Origin: Salinisphaera sp.
GTDB taxonomy: Bacteria > Pseudomonadota > Gammaproteobacteria > Nevskiales > Salinisphaeraceae
NCBI GenBank assembly: GCA_027858915.1
Contig: JAQIBT010000099.1
Coordinates: 1 to 55,366, forward strand
Direction of reading: 5' to 3'
DNA length: 55,366 bases
Under the pieces are notes generated by a model that saw nothing but the letters and a program-made list of their open reading frames with translations, ran no database searches and was not told the origin of the DNA. Positions 17,734 through 25,937 of this stretch are shown piece by piece (position 1 is the stretch's first letter; each line of letters begins with the position of its first letter). The position numbers were made by a program, and so were the translations under genes.

Positions 17734-19098
17734 ATGAGCGATTATCTGGTCGAGGCGGCCTCCAGGCCTGCCATGCGCAAGATCATGCAAACCATCGGCA
17801 TTCCCACGCCGACCGATCTGGCAAGAGCTGAAGGCCCCTATCAGCAAAGATTTCTGGAAGGGCAGACGCTGCTCTGGGGAGCGGCCGCTCACGCCACCGC
17901 CAGCGATGCCGTTGCGGCCGCGCTGGCGACCACCGGTGCTCGGGCCCAGCGTATCGACCAGCCGCCGGCCGACCACCAAGACCAGTACGACGGCCTCGTG
18001 TTCGATGCCACCGGAATGCGGTCAGTCGCCGAGCTCAAGGGCTTGTACCACTTCTTCCATCCGGTGGCGCGCCAACTGACGAAGAACGCGCGCGTCGTCG
18101 TCCTTTGCAGCCAGCCAGGCGCGTTGGACAGCGTACCTGCCGCGGTCGCCGCCCGTGCGGTCGAGGGCTTTGTACGATCGTTCGCCAAGGAGATCGGCAA
18201 GTTCGGCTCCACCGTCAACCTGATTTATGTCGAGCCGGGCGCCGAGGATCGCATCAGCACGCCGCTGCGCTTCTTCCTCTCCGATCACAGCACCTTCGTC
18301 GACGGCCAGCCGGTAACGGTGACTGCGGCCGGCAAGATGCCCGACAGCCTGCCCACCACCCAGCCGCTACAGGGCAAGACCGCCCTGGTGACCGGCGGCG
18401 CACGCGGCATCGGTGCCGCTACCGCGCAGCGCCTGGCTGCCGAGGGTGCGCACGTGGTCTGTCTGGATATTCCACAGGATCAGGAAACACTCGAAGCCAC
18501 CGTATCCGGATTCGCCGGCACGGCCTTGCCGCTGGACATCACCGACGCCGATGCCCCGCGCCAGGTCGCCGACTTCATGAAGGACAAGTTTGGCGGCGTC
18601 GATATCGTCATTCACAACGCCGGCGTGACCCGCGACAAGGCGCTCGCCAACATGCCGGAGCACTACTGGGACATGGTGCTGGGCATCAATCTGGAAGCCA
18701 TCATCGCGATCGATGCGGTTTTGATGGACGAACAGATCATCAACGAACACGGCCGCGTCGTCTGTCTGTGCTCGATCGGCGGCATCGCCGGCAACCGCGG
18801 CCAGACCAACTACGGCACCACCAAGGCCGGCCTGATCGGCTTTGTCGAACACCGCGCCAACGCCCAGCGCGAGCGTGGCGTCACCGTCAACGCGGTCGCC
18901 CCCGGCTTCATCGAAACCCGCATGACCGCCGAAATGCCCATCACCGTGCGCGAAGGCGGCCGCCGCCTGTCGTCACTCGGCCAGGGCGGCGAGCCCAGGG
19001 ACGTCGCCGAGACCATCACCTTCCTGTGCACGCCGGGTGCTGGCGGGATCTCGGGCAATGTGCTGCGGGTTTGTGGGCAGAGTCTGATGGGGGCCTGA
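17734..19098 (+). CDS. fabG: High-molecular-weight 3-oxoacyl-ACP/CoA reductase, FabG4-like
   Basis: This 454-aa reductase has two Rossmann-type halves. The N-terminal half is degenerate (about residues 1-205) and lacks a glycine-rich loop. The C-terminal half is a complete short-chain dehydrogenase with TGGARGIG (about 219-226), the NAG motif, catalytic Ser in CSIGGIAG and the Tyr-X3-Lys pair in NYGTTKAG, then PGFIETRM. This matches HMW FabG enzymes such as mycobacterial FabG4, also 454 aa, which reduce 3-oxoacyl-CoA or -ACP with NAD(H). A strong AGGAG ribosome site precedes the ATG. Its neighbours suggest fatty-acid turnover rather than the core fab operon. Confidence 0.92.
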   Translation: MSDYLVEAASRPAMRKIMQTIGIPTPTDLARAEGPYQQRFLEGQTLLWGAAAHATASDAVAAALATTGARAQRIDQPPADHQDQYDGLVFDATGMRSVAELKGLYHFFHPVARQLTKNARVVVLCSQPGALDSVPAAVAARAVEGFVRSFAKEIGKFGSTVNLIYVEPGAEDRISTPLRFFLSDHSTFVDGQPVTVTAAGKMPDSLPTTQPLQGKTALVTGGARGIGAATAQRLAAEGAHVVCLDIPQDQETLEATVSGFAGTALPLDITDADAPRQVADFMKDKFGGVDIVIHNAGVTRDKALANMPEHYWDMVLGINLEAIIAIDAVLMDEQIINEHGRVVCLCSIGGIAGNRGQTNYGTTKAGLIGFVEHRANAQRERGVTVNAVAPGFIETRMTAEMPITVREGGRRLSSLGQGGEPRDVAETITFLCTPGAGGISGNVLRVCGQSLMGA

Positions 19099-19212
19099 TA
19101 GCAGGGCTTGCTGTCGTATTCTTCTCGAGCGGTTCCTGCGCCGTATTCCTGTGAGCTCATTGCAACGGGACACTAGCGGCAAACTGCGGACGCAAGGCCC
19201 GATCAACGCCCA

Positions 19213-19986
19213 TCAATGCAGGGCGTCGTTGCCGACGTTGTAATGGCGGCTGAAGTAGAACGGGAATTCCGGATTGCCACGGTGCGAGGAGTCGCTGCCT
19301 CGTGCACGGCGTAATGCACGTGGATCGTCGGGTAGATCCTGGCCAAAATAAACCTGCGGAATTTTGTTGGCGTCGACCACGATGCCGCGCAGCACGGCAA
19401 TGGCCTGCCGCTCACTCAACGACTGGCCAGAGGGGGCGCAGTAATAACCGAACAGCGCTTTCCCGGGACGGTGCATGGGATCATCTGGCGGGTTGTCCCA
19501 GGAACGCAGAAACGCGACGCAATCGCGCCTGTCCCCTGCGGCTTGATGTGGGTACAACGCATAGGTGAATGGCCATTGCCTATCATGCAGGACATGCGTG
19601 GGTTTCAAATCAAGCTGGGCGTCGTTTTCATTGAAGGTCCAGCTTTTGGTCATCGCCGGCAGCCGATAGTCGGAAAACTGCAGTGCCGTATCTGGCCCGT
19701 TGGCGACCGCGAATATGACTTCGGCCTGGCCCGCGCCCGTCCAGCGATCGTACTCTTCGTACTCTGACGGATTACGATAGGCCACCGATTGCACGTCGGC
19801 GTTTTCAAAACCCATGCCGAAGTTCACGTGTCTCTGTGACGCGGCCAGAAATGTAGTCCCAGAAGCCGAACCGTGCAGCACGGCGCAACTGGAAAGCAGG
19901 CATGCCATGACCGCGAGTAGCGCGATCACCAATGCTTTATGCCGTCCATATCCCGATGCCACGAATTTGCATACGGATGGGGACAT
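19213..19986 (-). CDS. Putative lipoprotein of unknown function
   Basis: This is an exported protein with a lipobox: after a basic n-region and a hydrophobic stretch comes LLSSC, and the cysteine should be lipidated and anchor it to a membrane. The mature part (about 225 aa) is soluble and contains aromatic-rich strands (YRNPSEYEEYDRWTGAGQAEVIFAVANG, WPFTYALYPHQ) with two further cysteines. I recognise no family. The N-terminus is uncertain: ATG at 19986 has a GGA upstream, while ATGs at 20004 and 20043 would lengthen the signal peptide. Its stop is separated from fabG by about 115 bp of convergent spacer. Confidence 0.7.
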   Translation of the reverse strand: MSPSVCKFVASGYGRHKALVIALLAVMACLLSSCAVLHGSASGTTFLAASQRHVNFGMGFENADVQSVAYRNPSEYEEYDRWTGAGQAEVIFAVANGPDTALQFSDYRLPAMTKSWTFNENDAQLDLKPTHVLHDRQWPFTYALYPHQAAGDRRDCVAFLRSWDNPPDDPMHRPGKALFGYYCAPSGQSLSERQAIAVLRGIVVDANKIPQVYFGQDLPDDPRALRRARGSDSSHRGNPEFPFYFSRHYNVGNDALH

Positions 19987-20099
19987 CAAGATTAGACGTT
20001 CCATAATTAAGTAGCCGCGATAGTTATCCAGCCGAGACTTCACGTCCAGAAAAGCAATTATTCCTGATCCAGATGAGGACTATCAAATAAGGTGCAAGA

Positions 20100-21422
20100 T
20101 CACAGATCGTATTGCTCGCGGGCGTAAACACCGAGCCCGATCGCATCAAGCCGTGCCAGCGGCGCCAGGAACGTGACGTGGATCACGCCAGGATTGCGTC
20201 CGATCTCGATTGCGCCGTTGATGGTCGCGCGGTTGCGGATCTCGGCCACGCTTAGATCCAAAAGAGCGGCAGCGCGCGTCAATCCGTTGTCGATCGCGTC
20301 ATTCATACCGGCGGCCGTGCCGATCACCGAAATCGGCGCTACCTCCTCGATCTGGTCTACACCCCATTGCGCCGCGAGACGCGCGCCGCGGGCTTTTTCT
20401 GCGTCGCTGAAAGGCCGCGCCAGCGGTGGTAGATCTTCAAGCAGCGGAAACAGGACAGGCCCATCGATTGGATAGTTTTTTACCACTTCCACCTGCAGGG
20501 TCACGCTACCGGATACGTCCATCGTGTGGCCTGCGATCTCGCCGTCGCCCTGGGCGGCGTGCATATCGCCCATATAGATACCGCCACCGGCCACCTTGAC
20601 CGGGGCAATCAGGATGGCGCCGGCGCGAACCGCGTCGATGTCCATATGTCCATCGGTTTTGTGTCTGGCCACTTCCTCTGCGGTCAGTGCGTAGTCGTGC
20701 GGAGCGTCAACGAGAAAGGCACCGAAATCCCCGGCGTTATGCGAATCCGGCATCCGCGTGGACGGACATGTGCCGAGCTGGCCCAGGAACGGGCGCATCC
20801 GCACCAGCAGTCCGGGGATGTCAGAAGGCGCGTAGTTGAGAATTGAGTGCTGCCGGCTTTCATCGGGTAGCGCTGAATAGTGATCGGCCTGGCCGGCTAT
20901 CTGGCGGGCTGCGGCTTCTGGCAGCGTGAGTCCAATCTGGCGCGTGTCGTCGAACGTCACGGTGTAGCCGTGCACCATCTCAAATGGTTTGACCGGGTTA
21001 TTGCAGTGGTCGCATTTCACCGAATCCTGGCCGATGCCTTCGACGTGGGTCTCTGGCCAGATCGTGTCGCACACCGGGCAGCGGGCAGCCACATAAGGGT
21101 CTCCGAGGCAGAAGCCCTCGGGCGAGCTGTCGTGTCCTGATGCGGTGGCAATCGAGGTGACGGTTATGTCGCGGATACGGATAGCGAGCCCGTCGCCGGG
21201 CTCTGCGCCTTCGACGTATACCGGACGGGTGACCTCGTGGCCGCCGCGAAGGCGAGGAGTGATCATCGGTCCCCAGCATCCAGGTGCGGTATTGGCGATT
21301 ATGGTGCCGCCATTTTCCACCGGGCCGAGCATCGGCTCTGCTGGGTCCAGTACGCTGTTCGTGAAATGTCGAACGACCAGGCTGCGTTGCGGCTGGTCGT
21401 TTTGGCGGCTTTCGTAAGGCAT
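20100..21422 (-). CDS. Acetamidase/formamidase family protein
   Basis: This 440-aa cytosolic protein is of the FmdA/AmdA family, which hydrolyses small amides to acid and ammonia. Family features are the GPVENGGTIIANTAPGCWGP entry, the acidic-histidine segment SGHDSSPEG, the GGGIYMGDMHAAQGDGE metal-site region near residues 278-294 and the DAIDNGLTRAA C-terminal segment. A CX2C...CX2C set (Cys115, Cys118, Cys137, Cys140) in the first third looks like a small zinc ribbon, an unusual addition. There is no strong ribosome site at the chosen ATG. No amide-transport genes accompany it. A palindrome lies upstream. Confidence 0.87.
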   Translation of the reverse strand: MPYESRQNDQPQRSLVVRHFTNSVLDPAEPMLGPVENGGTIIANTAPGCWGPMITPRLRGGHEVTRPVYVEGAEPGDGLAIRIRDITVTSIATASGHDSSPEGFCLGDPYVAARCPVCDTIWPETHVEGIGQDSVKCDHCNNPVKPFEMVHGYTVTFDDTRQIGLTLPEAAARQIAGQADHYSALPDESRQHSILNYAPSDIPGLLVRMRPFLGQLGTCPSTRMPDSHNAGDFGAFLVDAPHDYALTAEEVARHKTDGHMDIDAVRAGAILIAPVKVAGGGIYMGDMHAAQGDGEIAGHTMDVSGSVTLQVEVVKNYPIDGPVLFPLLEDLPPLARPFSDAEKARGARLAAQWGVDQIEEVAPISVIGTAAGMNDAIDNGLTRAAALLDLSVAEIRNRATINGAIEIGRNPGVIHVTFLAPLARLDAIGLGVYAREQYDL

Positions 21423-21470
21423 GGCAAAGCACCGGGGAGTATGTGGAATAGCGCGTAAACGACTTTAATA

Positions 21471-21491
21471 CATGACCGTAGCACGGTCATG
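21471..21491. repeat. Perfect 9-bp inverted repeat upstream of amidase gene
   Basis: CATGACCGT and ACGGTCATG are separated by only three bases, about 50 bp upstream of the acetamidase start and 100 bp past the DUF3429 stop. It could be an operator for the amidase gene or a hairpin ending the upstream transcript. The three-base loop favours a dimeric-protein binding site. Confidence 0.45.
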
Positions 21492-21592
21492 CCCTATTCT
21501 GATCTGCCCGTCCACGGGCGTGACGCATATGCGCCAATCGCCGGCCAGGACGCTGTCGCGGACAGGCAGCGCGACGCGCTGATCGACGACGG

Positions 21593-22039
21593 TCAACCAC
21601 GCACTACCCGCCAGCTGATGATCAACACACTCACCAGCACGACAGCGGTCAACACTCGTCGCAGGTGCATGAAACCGGCACTCTGCCAGCCGGCACGGCG
21701 GCCGTTTTCGTCGGCCAGCCAGGCGATGATCAGCGCGGCGAGCAGCAGCACCACCGGCCACGGGCCGCTCATCAATAGTGCAGGCCAGGCGATCAGGGCA
21801 GGGACGACGCCGAGGACCATATCGAGCGGGCGGGCGGTCTTTGCGGCCAGCATGCGGCCCCACTGGACGCCGCCGATGAAGCTGACGATGGTAGCCAGAT
21901 AGGCGAGCAGCCAGTGCATGACGCGGGCGGCATCGTCGGTGCTGTGGGCCAGTGCGTAGTACACGCCGGCGACGAACGGAACGAGGGCCAGGGTGCCCAG
22001 GCCGGCGGCGAGAGTCAGGGCAGAGATAGGACGGGCCAT
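21593..22039 (-). CDS. DUF3429 membrane protein
   Basis: This is a small inner-membrane protein of 148 aa with about five hydrophobic helices. It is recognisable as DUF3429 from the GLGTLALVPFVAG start, the conserved YLATIVSFIGGVQWG signature in helix 3 and the LIAWPALLM segment. The function of the family is not known. A strong AAGGAG ribosome site precedes the ATG. The gene lies 31 bp downstream of the uroporphyrinogen-III synthase-like gene on the same strand and is probably in one operon with it. Confidence 0.85.
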   Translation of the reverse strand: MARPISALTLAAGLGTLALVPFVAGVYYALAHSTDDAARVMHWLLAYLATIVSFIGGVQWGRMLAAKTARPLDMVLGVVPALIAWPALLMSGPWPVVLLLAALIIAWLADENGRRAGWQSAGFMHLRRVLTAVVLVSVLIISWRVVRG

Positions 22040-22070
22040 GCGGTCTCCTTGGATTACGGGAACGAGAACG

Positions 22071-22910
22071 TCAGTTATTGACTGCCGAGGCGAAATACGC
22101 GGACAGCGCGCGCACCAGCGGTTTCATGAAATAGTTGGATTCGGGCATGAGGTGGGTTTGAACGCCGCGCTCGGCAAGCGATTCGGCCACCAGAGGACCA
22201 ACCGCTGCTACGCAGCAATCGGCCAGTGCGCGTTTTAGTTCAGCTTCGCGTTCGCGGCGCCGGGCGACCTGGAACAGGCGTTTTATCTGTGGCGAGCTGG
22301 TGAAGGCGATGGCTTCCAGACGGCCTTCGCAGAGTGTATCAATCAGGCTGACGACTACTGCGTCTTCGGTCTGGTCGGCGTAGATATAAGGCGCGACCGG
22401 CAGGGTGGTGGCATTGGCCGCAGTCAGCGCCTCCATCAGCGGCGTGTTGGGATCGCTGCCGTAGAGTTGCACGCCGATGCGATGGCCGCGTAAATCCTGG
22501 TCGACCAGGGTCTGGATGACGCCGGCGGTGGTTGGGGTAGTGCCTTGCAGATCGACGCGGATATCCAGCGGCCTGAGTTCGCGGCCTGGCTTGGGCCCGC
22601 GGGCGATCGATCGTGCGCGGCGCAGGCGTGCCCAGAAGGCCTCGGCTATAGCTTCGCCCTGGCGTTCGGCAAAGCCGTGCAGCCGGCGCACGCCTTCGCC
22701 GGTGAGCCAGATCATATCGTCCAGGCCGTTCGCGGCCACGTCGGCGATCCAGGCGTCAACTGTTGCACGGTCTGGCGTGTCGCGGATGTCGACCAGCGGA
22801 CAGCGCATGACGTTTGCGCCGCGGCGTTCGAGCATATCGGCAAACAGATCCAGCTGTCGGGATTCCGGAACGGCGATGTGGCGGTCGGTAAGGGCGTCGG
22901 TTGGGCTCAT
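22071..22910 (-). CDS. Uroporphyrinogen-III synthase-like protein (HemD family)
   Basis: This 279-aa cytosolic protein has the two-lobed HemD pattern: the N-terminal PESRQLDLFADMLERRGANVMRCPLVDI, the middle GVIQTLVDQDLRGHRIGVQLYG linker and the C-terminal IAFTSSPQIKRLF followed by VAAVGPLVAESLAERGV. HemD closes hydroxymethylbilane to uroporphyrinogen III for heme synthesis. The gene is not beside hemC, as the canonical hemD is in many gammaproteobacteria, so it may be a second copy or a HemD-like regulator-type protein. The window cannot settle whether it is the sole synthase. Confidence 0.8.
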   Translation of the reverse strand: MSPTDALTDRHIAVPESRQLDLFADMLERRGANVMRCPLVDIRDTPDRATVDAWIADVAANGLDDMIWLTGEGVRRLHGFAERQGEAIAEAFWARLRRARSIARGPKPGRELRPLDIRVDLQGTTPTTAGVIQTLVDQDLRGHRIGVQLYGSDPNTPLMEALTAANATTLPVAPYIYADQTEDAVVVSLIDTLCEGRLEAIAFTSSPQIKRLFQVARRREREAELKRALADCCVAAVGPLVAESLAERGVQTHLMPESNYFMKPLVRALSAYFASAVNN

Positions 22911-23131
22911 ATTCGATCAGCGTGCGGCTTGCCCGGCGTATTCTACCTTCGAGTCTGTAAGCCACAGGTAAACGAGAACGATCGAGGCTCGCCGAGACGG
23001 TTCAGGCGCTGGGCGGTTATTTGGCAGAAGTGGCCACCGGGCGTTCAGTGTGGTGTCTGGACTGGCATCCAGAGTGGCAACGGATTGAGGAACCTCTGCA
23101 GGATTCAATCAGAAGTTCCTTAAGCTTGTTC

Positions 23132-23158
23132 TCAACAAATCCTGGCGTCCGCCGATAA
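23132..23158 (+). promoter_or_regulatory. Candidate sigma-28 (FliA) promoter for secreted protein gene
   Basis: A -35 of TCAACAAA (23132-23139), an 11-bp spacer and a perfect -10 GCCGATAA (23151-23158) fit the FliA consensus TAAAGTTT-N11-GCCGATAA. The -35 is only partly matched. The next start codon is 34 bp downstream. The -10 also overlaps a short palindrome (CCGATAATCGG), so chance or another protein could explain it. Confidence 0.5.
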
Positions 23159-23192
23159 TCGGACTCGTTCTCGACCTGGTGCACCCTCTGCC

Positions 23193-23561
23193 ATGAGCGA
23201 CTCCTGTTCCATCGGCTTTCGGCGTTGTTTTTTCGGAGTGTTCGTCGCGTGTCTGGCGACGACCGCGCTGGCCCAGATCTCAGCGCGCGGAGACGAGCCG
23301 TCGGCACCGGAGGCTCGACACAGTCATCACCGCCTGCCGCCGATCGCGCCGCTGATCGTGGTGCCGGTGACGCCGAATGAAGGTAGCCTGCCGTCGACCT
23401 ATGTGCCGGACGACTATCGCCTGCCAGGCTATGACGGAAAGCCGGATGGGCCACATACATGCAATGGCCGCACTGGCCGAAGCTGGTCGACCGACGGCCG
23501 CAAATGTCCGCCCGGCCAGCATCCGGAGACAGGTGGACGTTCTTATTCCACGTCTCCCTGA
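23193..23561 (+). CDS. Small secreted protein of unknown function, possible flagellar-regulon member
   Basis: This 122-aa protein has a signal peptide (about residues 1-27, ALA before the predicted cut). The mature region is short, proline- and glycine-rich, with a histidine cluster (RHSHHRLPP) and two cysteines (Cys90, Cys105) that could form a disulfide in the periplasm. I recognise no family. No ribosome site is obvious at the ATG. The gene is unusual for its context: it lies directly upstream of fliD and has its own candidate sigma-28 promoter with a perfect -10. A late flagellar or surface role is inferred from position alone. Confidence 0.6.
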   Translation: MSDSCSIGFRRCFFGVFVACLATTALAQISARGDEPSAPEARHSHHRLPPIAPLIVVPVTPNEGSLPSTYVPDDYRLPGYDGKPDGPHTCNGRTGRSWSTDGRKCPPGQHPETGGRSYSTSP

Positions 23562-23579
23562 ACTATGGTTCACGCACGT

Positions 23580-23606
23580 TAAAGTCGCGGCGCCGGGTGC
23601 CGATAG
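23580..23606 (+). promoter_or_regulatory. Candidate sigma-28 promoter of fliD
   Basis: TAAAGTCG (23580-23587), 11 bp, GCCGATAG (23599-23606), against the FliA consensus TAAAGTTT-N11-GCCGATAA. The fliD start is 52 bp beyond. The match and position agree with the class-3 or mixed promoter known for fliD in enterics. Confidence 0.7.
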
Positions 23607-23657
23607 TGCCTTCAGCAAAATTCACCGGGCGTGGCCCGGCCACAGGCGGATACTGCA

Positions 23658-25100
23658 ATGGCATCATCTTCATCCATCTCGTCTTTGGGTGTTGGCTCGG
23701 GTCTCGACCTGAGCTCACTGCTCGACAAGCTGAAAAGTTCGCAGCAGGCGCGTCTGCAGCCGCTGAATACGAAAGAGACAAGTTATAACGCGCAGTTGAC
23801 CGCGTATGGCCAGGTGAAGGGTGCTCTCGATAACCTGAAAACGGCAGCAGTCGCGCTCAACAGCAGCGATCTGTTCCAGTCGACGTCGGCCAACGTGGTC
23901 GGGAGTGCGTTCACCGCTACGACTGCCAGCGGCGCGGTACCGGGCAGCTATGCGGTACAGGTCAATCAGCTGGCCAGCGCGCAGTCTCTGTACAGTGCCG
24001 GCGTGACATCGTCGTCCGATCTGATCGGCAAGGGCGGTACATTGACGATCGGGCTCGGCGGCGCGAGTGGCCCGCCCCACGACAGCGTCACAATCAATCT
24101 GGCTGCGGCCGACAGCAGCCTCCAGGGTGTGCGCGACGCCATCAACAAGGCCAACGTCGGCGTTAGTGCCTCAATCGTCAACGATGGTAGTAGTAGTCCA
24201 TATCGCCTGGTTCTGAGCTCGGATGCCACCGGTATCGATAATCAGATCAGCGTGACAGCAACCGATGCAGCCGGTGCCACCGGCACGCCGTTAGCCAGTC
24301 TTCTTGACTATCACAGTGCCAGTGGCAGTGACGCGCTCACGCAGTCCGTAGCGGCCACTGATGCGTCTCTGACGGTCAACGGTATTGCGATTACGCGTTC
24401 GAGCAATACGGTTTCTGATGCGATTCAGGGCGTAACGCTGTCGCTCAACAGCACGACCGCAAGCGCCGAAGGCGTATCGGTAGCGCGGGACGATGCCGGC
24501 ATCAAGAAAGCGATCAGCACGTTCGTAAGCGCCTACAACAGCTTTCATGCGGTAGTGAGCAGGCTGACAGCCTACAACAGCGCGACACAGACGGGCGGCC
24601 TGCTCACGGGCGATTCTGCCACGCGTTCGATTCAATCCAAGCTGCACGGCGTACTCAACAGCACCCAGACCGGCGGGGCGTTCTCTGGGCTGGCCCAGAT
24701 CGGTGTTTCCTTGCAAAAAGACGGCAGCATGGCGATTGACGACACGGCGTTGTCCACCGCCCTGGCTAACAACCCGCGCGATGTCGCCCAGCTGTTTTCC
24801 GGCGTCGCAGGCGGCACAAATAATGCCGACGGTGTTGCCGGCATGCTGTCCACGACGATCGACGGCCTGATCAGCGACACCGGTTCGCTTGGCGCGGCGA
24901 CCGCGGGCACCAAGCTCAGCATCAAAGATACCCAGAGCAGTATCAACAGCATGCAGACCTCGATCGACTCGACCATCGCGCGCTATAAAAAGCAGTTCGT
25001 CGCCCTGGATACCCTCATGTCGTCGCTCAACTCGACCAAGTCCTACTTGACGACCCAGTTCAACGCCCTCAACAACAACAATGGCAGCAGCGGTAACTAA
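23658..25100 (+). CDS. fliD: Flagellar filament cap protein FliD (HAP2)
   Basis: This 480-aa FliD caps the growing filament and helps flagellin subunits fold at the tip. The N-terminus SSISSLGVGSGLDLSSLLDKLKSSQQARLQPL is the classic FliD heptad region. The centre contains VQVNQLASAQ, typical of FliD_N. The C-terminal FliD domain has the SFHAVVSRLTAYNS and SGLAQIGVSLQKDGSMAIDD signatures and a final coiled coil with STIARYKKQFVALDTLMSSLNSTKSYLTTQF. The ATG at 23658 gives the standard N-terminus. It is first in a fliD-fliS-fliT row. No flagellin gene is next to it. Confidence 0.95.
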   Translation: MASSSSISSLGVGSGLDLSSLLDKLKSSQQARLQPLNTKETSYNAQLTAYGQVKGALDNLKTAAVALNSSDLFQSTSANVVGSAFTATTASGAVPGSYAVQVNQLASAQSLYSAGVTSSSDLIGKGGTLTIGLGGASGPPHDSVTINLAAADSSLQGVRDAINKANVGVSASIVNDGSSSPYRLVLSSDATGIDNQISVTATDAAGATGTPLASLLDYHSASGSDALTQSVAATDASLTVNGIAITRSSNTVSDAIQGVTLSLNSTTASAEGVSVARDDAGIKKAISTFVSAYNSFHAVVSRLTAYNSATQTGGLLTGDSATRSIQSKLHGVLNSTQTGGAFSGLAQIGVSLQKDGSMAIDDTALSTALANNPRDVAQLFSGVAGGTNNADGVAGMLSTTIDGLISDTGSLGAATAGTKLSIKDTQSSINSMQTSIDSTIARYKKQFVALDTLMSSLNSTKSYLTTQFNALNNNNGSSGN

Positions 25101-25121
25101 CTGCGCCAGAGGAACATCCAA

Positions 25122-25508
25122 ATGGCCATCCAAGCTCGACAGGCAGCCAGCGCTTATGAGCACCTGGGACTACAGAGTGCCGCACTGAGTGCCTCGCAGC
25201 ATCAATTGATCACCATGTTGTTTGATGGCGCGGCGACCGCCATGCGCAAGGCACGGGTGCTCGACTCCGCCGGCGATGTGCCAGCGCGCGGGACCGCGCT
25301 GTCCAAGGCGATCGATATCATCGAACGCGGCCTGCGCGCCGCCCTCGACTTCGAACGGGGCGGTGAACTCGCCGTACAGCTCGATAGTCTGTACGACTAC
25401 ATGATTCGTCGCCTGATGCTGGCCAATCTGCGCAGCGACATGGGGATGGTCTCCGAGGTGGAACAACTGCTAGACAACGTAGCCTCAGCCTGGAAACAAA
25501 TCGGTTAG
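25122..25508 (+). CDS. fliS: Flagellin chaperone FliS
   Basis: This 128-aa cytosolic chaperone binds the disordered C-terminus of flagellin and keeps it export-ready. The four-helix FliS pattern is clear: AYEHLGLQSAALSASQHQLITMLFDGAATAMRKA, then KAIDIIERGLRAALDFERGGELAVQLDSLYDYMIRRLMLANLRSD. Length equals the enteric FliS. It lies 21 bp after fliD and before fliT. Its presence predicts that flagellin is made by this cell although fliC lies outside the window. Confidence 0.95.
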   Translation: MAIQARQAASAYEHLGLQSAALSASQHQLITMLFDGAATAMRKARVLDSAGDVPARGTALSKAIDIIERGLRAALDFERGGELAVQLDSLYDYMIRRLMLANLRSDMGMVSEVEQLLDNVASAWKQIG

Positions 25509-25541
25509 TGCCTGAGCTGGCTCATCGCAAAGGAAATCATC

Positions 25542-25880
25542 GTGAAAGCTGCCGACGACATCATTACCCGCTACCAGTCCATTCGCGACTACGGGCGTGT
25601 CATGCAGAAATATGCCCGGGACGGCGCCTGGGAAGACCTGATCCACATGCAGGCGCGCTACGTCTGTGAAATGGAACAGCTGATGCTGGTCGATAACGAC
25701 GCGGAACTCGAAGACGATGCCCGTGAAAGCAAACTGGCGTTGTTGGTCGAGATCCGGGAAGCCGAGGACGATGTGCGTACCCGGCTCGACGACCGGCTGC
25801 AGCAGCTGAGCCGATTCATGATGTCCTCGCGCGCGCAACGGCGCGTCCAGAATGCTTATGATGGAAGTGTCGTCAACTGA
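25542..25880 (+). CDS. fliT: FliT-like flagellar chaperone
   Basis: This 112-aa, mainly helical protein follows fliS at 33 bp and begins at GTG 25542 with a clear AAAGGA site upstream. In enterics FliT is the export chaperone of FliD and also an inhibitor that binds FlhC and lowers FlhD4C2 activity. The sequence YQSIRDYGRVMQKYARDGAWEDLIHMQARYVCEMEQL is a typical FliT helix 1-2 pair. FliT is poorly conserved, so the name rests partly on gene order. Here flhDC lies less than 2 kb downstream. Confidence 0.85.
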   Translation: MKAADDIITRYQSIRDYGRVMQKYARDGAWEDLIHMQARYVCEMEQLMLVDNDAELEDDARESKLALLVEIREAEDDVRTRLDDRLQQLSRFMMSSRAQRRVQNAYDGSVVN

Positions 25881-25937
25881 CTTGCGCACGCTGCCACTTC
25901 ATACGACGCTACGCCCGAATATCACCTGGCAGCCGGC

